NCBI GenBank assembly: GCA_945859605.1
Contig: OX243817.1
Span: 35,222,917-35,286,916 of the forward strand
Origin: Lumbricus rubellus
Lineage: Eukaryota; Annelida; Clitellata; Crassiclitellata; Lumbricidae
DNA: 64,000 nucleotides
Direction of reading: 5' to 3'
The position numbers were made by a program, and so were the translations under genes. Under the pieces are notes generated by a model. The model was not told where the DNA came from and ran no database searches. It was given only the letters and a program-made list of their open reading frames with translations. Below are positions 57,772 through 64,000 of this stretch, in pieces; positions within the stretch are counted from its first letter, which is position 1, and each line of letters opens with the position of its first letter.

Positions 57772-59134
57772 TGAACAAAAGTAATAAACCTAGATGGGAC
57801 AAAGTGTGCATTTGCGCGCGCTTTAGTTCCAATTTCGACCGCAAAATATTAGGCATTGGGCAACACCAGCTATATATTTAGAAACACCAGACCAGTCTTG
57901 TAATGTAGCCTAATAGACCTATAATGTAATGTAAATCTTCGAGAATTTCTCAGCGCCCGCAAGAGCCACGTCAGGAAGACCAGCTTACGCGCCGGCGCTA
58001 TATCAAATCAAGTCTATGGAAACACTTGTGGATTCTCTTAGGCCTAATGTGAGAGCACGTACCCATGTGCGAAGTACGCAGGCCTATCACTTGTTTTTTC
58101 TCATGAAACGAATAGGCTGTAGGCCTACTGCAGTTTGTGGAACCAACCCCATGCATACTGCATGGGCCTACGCACAAATAGGGTAATTAATTCGAGAGCC
58201 TATTCAAGACATCTTCTATAGGCTAAGCCTTAGAGCACTTAATTAGGCCTATTTGCTGCTCATTCTTTTAGAAACTATTTAACCTAAGAACACCTTAGTG
58301 GAGCAGCTGTGTGAAAAGGCAGATAGGACCCTCTTCACCGCTGCCTTGACGGACCCGAGACATGTCATAGGCTAAATCCGCTCCTTCCTTCTATAAGAAC
58401 ACGTCCTTTATTCCATGCGCCCCAGACCACATGACCGAATTGTCCCACGGGCAGACAACTTAATGAGAAAAACGTTTTTGATAAGAATGCTTTATGATGC
58501 CTAATTTTGTGTAAACCAAAGTGCGATTATGCAGTTGGATGAATAAAGAATATACTTACTTACTTACTTACCTTTGAATATAGTCATTCTATGCGAGGCG
58601 CTATACCAATGTATCTCAATATTCAGTCTTTCTGTGGCATATTTCTAGTACATTTGTGAAAAATTATGACGTATTATGAAATCATTGTTACGTCATCCTG
58701 AAAACAGTTTAATTTCGCCTTTCCCATTTCAAGTTGTCATAGCACGTCAAAGAATCAAACGGGTCGTAGGACTGCAGGAATTTTCTGTATCTCAACAATT
58801 CGTTTATTTAATCAAACGATTTCGGCTTTTTAAAACTTATTTTAAAAATGTTTATTAACATCGGAGATTGTCAACGAAACGATTATGTGTCAAAAGAGTT
58901 CGTTATTTCGATTTTTCACCAGAGTTCTTGAAAAATTTGGATCGAAAATTTCTGACGATCTCCGTTTGCGCCGCTGGAAAGTGGAAACAAAAAACAACAA
59001 AACAAAGAGAAAGAGGCCAATACATAGAGCTCGAACAGGTTTGCTATGAATTTAAAATAAAAAATTAATAAGAATTTAATCGTAGCATAATTATTATATA
59101 TCTTTAGACTTTAGATTGGGCATTATTGCAGTAG

Positions 59135-59220
59135 GTTGGGGACAGTGAGTGTCGGTTGGGTTCAGGTTAGTCGTCGTGAGGGTCGGTTAGGATCAGGTTA
59201 GGCGTTGTGAGATTCGGTTA
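59135..59220. repeat. GGTTAG-type minisatellite, copy 1
   Basis: About three units of (GT)GAGGGTCGGTTAGGATCAG and GTTAGGCGTTGTG, degenerate. The same unit recurs at 62,150-62,225. Confidence 0.65.
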
Positions 59221-59229
59221 CCAAAGAAA

Positions 59230-59420
59230 GTAGGCCTACTCAAAGGCGCTCCCGACTCCAGCGCTCCCAGAAAGAACAGTTTTAAGTTTAGTGAGGAAGG
59301 ATTCTGGTGGAATACCGTACTAAGAACCAAATTGTGAAGGCGTAACTCTGAAGGACATTCCAGACCAGAAGGCTCAATTCTTCTTGGTTGCAGCACGAGT
59401 AAAAGGAACTAAGACGACTC
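59230..59420 (-). repeat. Dispersed repeat related to 37,355-37,700
   Basis: Shares AAAGGCGCTCCCGACT, TTTAGTG and AAGGACATTCCAGA-type segments and the same orientation. Class is unknown, with a LINE-like tail. Confidence 0.45.
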
Positions 59421-60722
59421 CTTTTTGACAGAGCGTATGGACGACTTCCGTGGAAGCTGTAGTGTGAGGCAGAATATCTATCGGATGTAAATTGGGAAGG
59501 CCCTGACAACATTAGGCCTACCATTCCAGCGCAGCTTATCTTAGCACATTAGCCTACGCTGGCGAATAGGGAGCCAGTGAAAACACATCCAGCATAGTTA
59601 TAGATGGGGACGTTAGCATATTTTTATGGATTTTCCCAATGAAGTGTGCAGCAGACCGCAGTATTTTTTTACCCGGTCCAGACAAGCCATTCTTCATGGA
59701 GTTGGAATGTGCATATAAGACTCAACTATGGACCCTAAGAAAGCTGGGATTGAAGCTCCAGAAGTTCCACCGTGAGCTGACCCAACTGCACCTAAGTAAC
59801 CTCGCATTACCTATCTTTATTTTACCAATCCAACTGTTTCTCAGTCTTACCAACCTTTCTTTACCATTTACTTTATTACCTCAACCTACGTCATACCCTT
59901 CGCATAAATTAACAATTGACTTTCCTGACTGTAACTAAGTAGACCTCTCTTCGATTTCTGACAAAGGCTAATAATAAATTATAAACGTTTATTTTGACAA
60001 ATGGCATTTTTAATAAATCGGAAATCAAAGGATAGACATCAGTTAATGGTCTATATACTAGTCCTACATAGTAATTTATAGTATTGAATATGCAGCTCAA
60101 GTCTAAACGGCATAGGCCTGTGCACTACTAGTGTGTAGGCCTGTTAGCCTAAGCATGCATGCATGCAGAATAAAGGATTGTTGTGGGCAGAAGACAGCTC
60201 GGATAGGTCAACTTAATATGTCTGCTCAAGTCAATCAAGATGTCGTAATTTCGAAGAATGATTGCATTTCGTCTATAAAAACCATCCAACCAAAGGAATG
60301 CCACGTCTCTGTATAGACTACCTATAATAATAATAGGCATATGCTCATTGCTCATCCAACCATATAGCCATCATACTGAGACTTTCCAGGTCTTATACAC
60401 ATCAGAAGCAGCTGCTAGCGATTGAAAGGCGGACAACCGATTGAAAATGTCAACCGACAGATCCATCAATACATGATCAAGATATCGTATAGATCACGCT
60501 TCGTCGCCAAATACCAAAGTTAACAGAGGTTGTATTTTTCAGTCGCGAATCGATCGTTAGTATTTATCGGTGCAATTGTCAAATAGCAGAGCTCTCTTCA
60601 TTGTTTGTTGATTTGTGCTTGCTAAGAATAGCGTTTGCACTTTCTTCAGCGATGCTGGACAGACTGTCGTAAAAGGCTCCCCGATCTGGCAAACGAGACA
60701 GGGAGAATATTAGAGTCTCGCT

Positions 60723-63700
60723 ATGGAATGCCAAAAATCCAGATATTTTGATCGACTGATCGTCGTTTGGATCAGCTTATCCAGCTGGCTTCTGCTGATC
60801 AAAGTCGGAGGAATGAATCACGAATCGTAAGCGAATTAGTTCTCTGAATCATACATGTATATGCTAAGTTAATTCGCTTCTGAAATTTTCAACTTGCGAC
60901 CACGTCCTCACGATTTCAAACTGCATGCCGCGGATAGGAGAAAGTAGAAACGATAAAAATGTCATGGTGTTTTTGCTGAGCAATCATTTCTTTAGCAAAA
61001 TAGACCTCAAGCCTTTTATGCATTACCTGTCCTCTTAATTTCTACTGGACTATTGTTTTCCTTTCTTCCATTTCCTAGCTATAGGCCTGGTCTTTTTGGA
61101 CCTTGTTACGTTTCTGTCAAAGACTCTGTGTCATAAGTGAATAGTAGTAGGCTACGTAGGCCTAATAGAATTCATTCGTTCATTGATTCCATTCCGAGGA
61201 TCTTTATAGCTCCAGTCGCAGACAAGCCTACGTGAAGGCTTCAGAGTTGGTCCAAGTTCAACCTCGCTGGATGACTGGGTCCGTTCTATCGCAAAATGCA
61301 TGAAAATGGCAAATCATGCGTTTGGCGTATTCGAGCTTACTTCGACCCCACAGCATAGGCGTATACCGCACGGTCCGTACGTCAGAACTCAATGAACGAG
61401 GAACGGTTCAGAACCAGCCAGAACATTACGATCAACGTGTTTAATCTCCGCATCTTCAGGGGAAAGACCCCAGTTATGACAGTTCACCTCCACACGAAAT
61501 TTCATAGCTTTGTTTTACATCTATTGCGCCACATGAACGATTTGACACCATTATTTAGCTCTGGTAAAGGTGGTCTCCAATAATAGAACGCTAGCCGTTA
61601 ACAGAATAAAAAAAGTAGCTTAAGGATCACAACAATGCAATCAGATTTCAAAGATCATAATCCACGAATATAATTTATCACCGAGATTTGCATATTTATT
61701 GGAATTTCTAACACAAGCACTAACAAAAAAGTCATCAGGAAAAAAAAGAAATCATCCAAACAAAATCCTGGAGAAAGGTCATCGACGCTGTCCGCCTCAC
61801 CGACTGCCGTCCGCCCGAACGACCGTTTGCCCCGCTCCCCTCAGAAACCTAAATCCCCCCCAGAAGAGACACTAGATTAGATACTAATGATCAACATAGT
61901 TTTTTATTTGCATGACGTTTCCTTTGTTGGCCAACCCTGGGCAATTCGAATTTTTATGGAGATTGTTTGGAATGGCAAAGAGTTCATCGTAATGAAATCA
62001 AAGATTATTTTTAATTTGTTCCATAAGCGTCAATTTTGAATTCAACTGAAAAATAATACCATTAACTTATCATCTTTTTGCAACATGCCGGTACTTATGG
62101 GTTATCTACCCTGATTTATTATTTTTTTCAGCGTTGTCATTCCACGCCTTTTCCGTGAGGGTCGGTTAGGACTCAGGTTAGGCATCGTGAGGGTCGGTTA
62201 GGGTTAGTGTTAGGGTTAGTTTAGCCATTAGAAACTGGTCGATTCATGGCAAAAGACACTGTGTCAAAAAAAACAAGGGTAGATAACCCATATGAGTGGA
62301 AAATTTTAGTCTGAACACACAATGGCGCCTTCTAGACCCTAAATTTTTGGACCTTAGGCCGTCATATAAACTGCGGCCAATAGGCTAAGCAGAATCTTTC
62401 ATTGTTAAATGTGCGCATCAGTAAGATTTAGGCCTATGCAATGCAGTATGCATAGCCTAGGCCTACAAGTAACGCTCTGTTCTTTTTTTTGAAATAATGG
62501 AAATATCTAAGATTAACAAACATCTGATAACAGCAAACAACCACATGTCTGTCAAGACATTTTATTGACAAAGCGTCAACATTACATGGCATGTCACAAT
62601 GACAGCAGTCAGAACAAACGCAAAGACCTCCAGTGAATTATGAATAAGTAAAAAAATGTCAACCGTTCAAGTTCATCTGGACCCGGGTGAACTGGATTGA
62701 CCCTTCTCTTGACTGTCAGTTATACAGTGACTAGCTTAATTAGATTAGGGTTGGTTGGGTTATTGGTTAGGTTATCCATTTAGAGGTGAGGTGGGGGGGG
62801 GGTATGGCACAGCCCGTATAGCATATAGGCTGCCATACGCTTTTAGCGGAAATATTCATGTCAATAATTATATAATAACCCTAATAAAAATAATAATGAC
62901 GATTACAGCGGTGACGATGACGGTGACCATGACGACGACGACGATGATGACACTATAATTAATTATTCTAATGACACTAATAATATTAATAATGATATTA
63001 TTGTAATAACAATAGTAGGCCTACTACTTTCAGTGAACTTCCTGTGAGATCACATGTATAGCTTACCTCGGAAAGATGCTAAGAAACACCTGATATAATT
63101 TATTGTGAAAATTATTTTTAGGCAATACTGCGAGGTGCTGCGACCAACTGAGAAGTTCGTGACGGGTAAATGTGGCGATATCGTCGCTCAACTGATCGCC
63201 GGATACAGCATCGACAAGTCACAGTTCACTGAATACGACGACACGGTCCTGCAAAGTCTGATGAACAAATGGATCAGCCAACCGCAACGAAGTCCATCAT
63301 GCAAGTTCAAAAAGTAAGTCGACACAAAACCTCTACAGTATGATAATTCGTTCAGACTCGTTCAGTTAATTTCTGCTCTCTTGTTTATTCTTTTGGCTTT
63401 GCTGTTACTGTACAGTAACTGTGGTGACCGATTAGCCTATAAATTATCTTTGGGTTATTGATTTCGTTTGTGTTATTGTGTTAGACTGGATAGTATTATA
63501 GCCTATAGGCCTAGACGACGTATTATGTTACTCATTTCCTTTTCCCGCTGTTTCCCAGTTCACATTGGAATCATATTTGCTGCACGACTATTTGTATGAC
63601 ATAATAATATGTCATCAAAATAGTCATATTGTCAGCCTAATCTATGAGTCTATGAAGAATGAAGTAGGTCTACTTTAGGCCAAAAAATAATAAACCTAAC

Positions 63701-63826
63701 AACATCATGTAGGCCTGTAATGATTCTAATGGAGCTTCTAATGATAGCGTGATTTCATTTCTAGAATCGAGATGGAAAAGACGAAAGGATGCTGTTCAGG
63801 TTACACGGGTGACCTGTGCAATCAAC
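60723..63826 (+). CDS. Secreted cysteine-rich protein, N-terminus (EMI-like, SCO-spondin-like), 3' partial
   Basis: Exon 1 (60,723-60,826) encodes 34 residues with a hydrophobic signal sequence (RLIVVWISLSSWLLLIKVGG), donor TC|GTAAGC. Exon 2 (63,122-63,313) follows TTTTTAG and ends AA|GTAAGT. Exon 3 (63,765-63,826) follows TTCTAG and ends at C|GTAAGC. Phases 2, 2 and 1 match across both joins. The mature start reads ESQYCEVLRPTEKFV, followed by spaced cysteines and finally GCCSGYTGDLC. This (W/Y)CE...C...C...CCxGxxGxxC layout is that of EMI domains and is closest, from memory, to the N-terminus of SCO-spondin, a giant secreted matrix glycoprotein. Cysteines would form disulphides in the extracellular space. 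The gene runs off the right edge. Other EMI proteins are not excluded. Confidence 0.62.
62150..62225. repeat. GGTTAG-type minisatellite, copy 2
   Basis: GTGAGGGTCGGTTAGG-based units twice, running into GGGTTAGTGTTAGGGTTAG. It lies inside intron 1 of the secreted-protein gene. Confidence 0.6.
62895..62960. repeat. GAC/GAT trinucleotide tract
   Basis: Interrupted ATGACG and GACGACGACGATGATG run in intron 1 of the secreted-protein gene. An open frame crosses it by chance. Confidence 0.6.
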
Positions 63827-64000
63827 GTAAGCAATACTAACTTTTCTACAAAAAACATTCGCGGCGTGATAGGCTACATCTGAAACATTCTGTATAACTA
63901 TTTGTGACTTTAATAACTTGACAGTGCATGACAGAATGATGGAAATATACAAAGAATGAAAGTGATAGAAAAGGAAAGTGGGATTAGAGTTAGGAGATAT

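Larger units (their letters stand above)
57772..60722. other. Intergenic region between divergent genes
   Basis: It holds the presumed promoters of the hydrolase gene (minus) and the secreted-protein gene (plus). It includes an ACTT tract (58,553-58,571), a GGTTAG-type minisatellite (59,135-59,220) and a dispersed repeat (59,230-59,420). Short frames in it show no known features. Confidence 0.5.

Noticed and set aside
62755..62958. Plus-strand frame over a GAC/GAT tract
   Set aside because: Low-complexity microsatellite translation inside the intron of the secreted-protein gene.

Overview
The window is animal nuclear DNA, not bacterial. The genes have many small exons with GT-AG (and a few GC-AG) introns, and there are intronic C/D-box snoRNAs, tRNA-derived SINEs and several families of eukaryotic transposons. 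The octamer TAGGCCTA and its fragments are scattered through the non-coding DNA. With the gene content, this suggests a marine deuterostome invertebrate, most likely an echinoderm or relative. That placement is inference from style, not proof.

Left third (1-28,815, + strand): a tandem family of four-exon genes encoding an F-box joined to a C-terminal beta-propeller-like domain, which would be substrate adaptors of SCF ubiquitin ligases. FBX-A lacks its first two exons at the left edge. FBX-B (7,585-12,081) is complete and assembles in phase to 403 residues. FBX-C (13,188-26,933) is split inside its F-box exon by a full-length 10.9 kb Ty3/Gypsy LTR retrotransposon with identical 1,589-bp LTRs, a 4-bp target duplication and an intact gag-pol frame. 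The Gag start codon lies inside the LTR and the 3' LTR reads in frame into the F-box exon, so an LTR-driven Gag/F-box/propeller fusion protein is encoded. A decayed first exon of a fourth copy lies near 28,774.

Middle (28,925 to about 34,950, + strand): a snoRNA host gene with a TOP-like 5' end and no recognisable protein. It carries four U14, one U24-like and two U80-like box C/D snoRNAs, plus a pair of H/ACA-like RNAs whose 3' stems differ in sequence but still pair. Transposons and MITEs lie among them.

Right half: two minus-strand genes were rebuilt exon by exon with consistent phases. One (44,995-57,771) is a 15-exon gene for a TPR-like/serine hydrolase of prolyl-oligopeptidase type (about 1,022 residues, catalytic Ser, Asp and His visible). 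Downstream of it (37,961-42,348) is a five-exon gene for an unrecognised 668-residue protein with a basic N-terminus. At the right edge (60,723-63,826, + strand) begins a gene for a secreted protein with a signal peptide and an EMI-like cysteine-rich module resembling the N-terminus of SCO-spondin.

Mobile DNA is abundant and often has exact boundaries: two piggyBac elements and three TTAA-flanked MITEs, six hAT-like elements (five with 8-bp target duplications), three tRNA-derived SINEs and several LINE 3'-end relics. All exon models come from reading splice signals and phase by eye; none is confirmed by transcripts.
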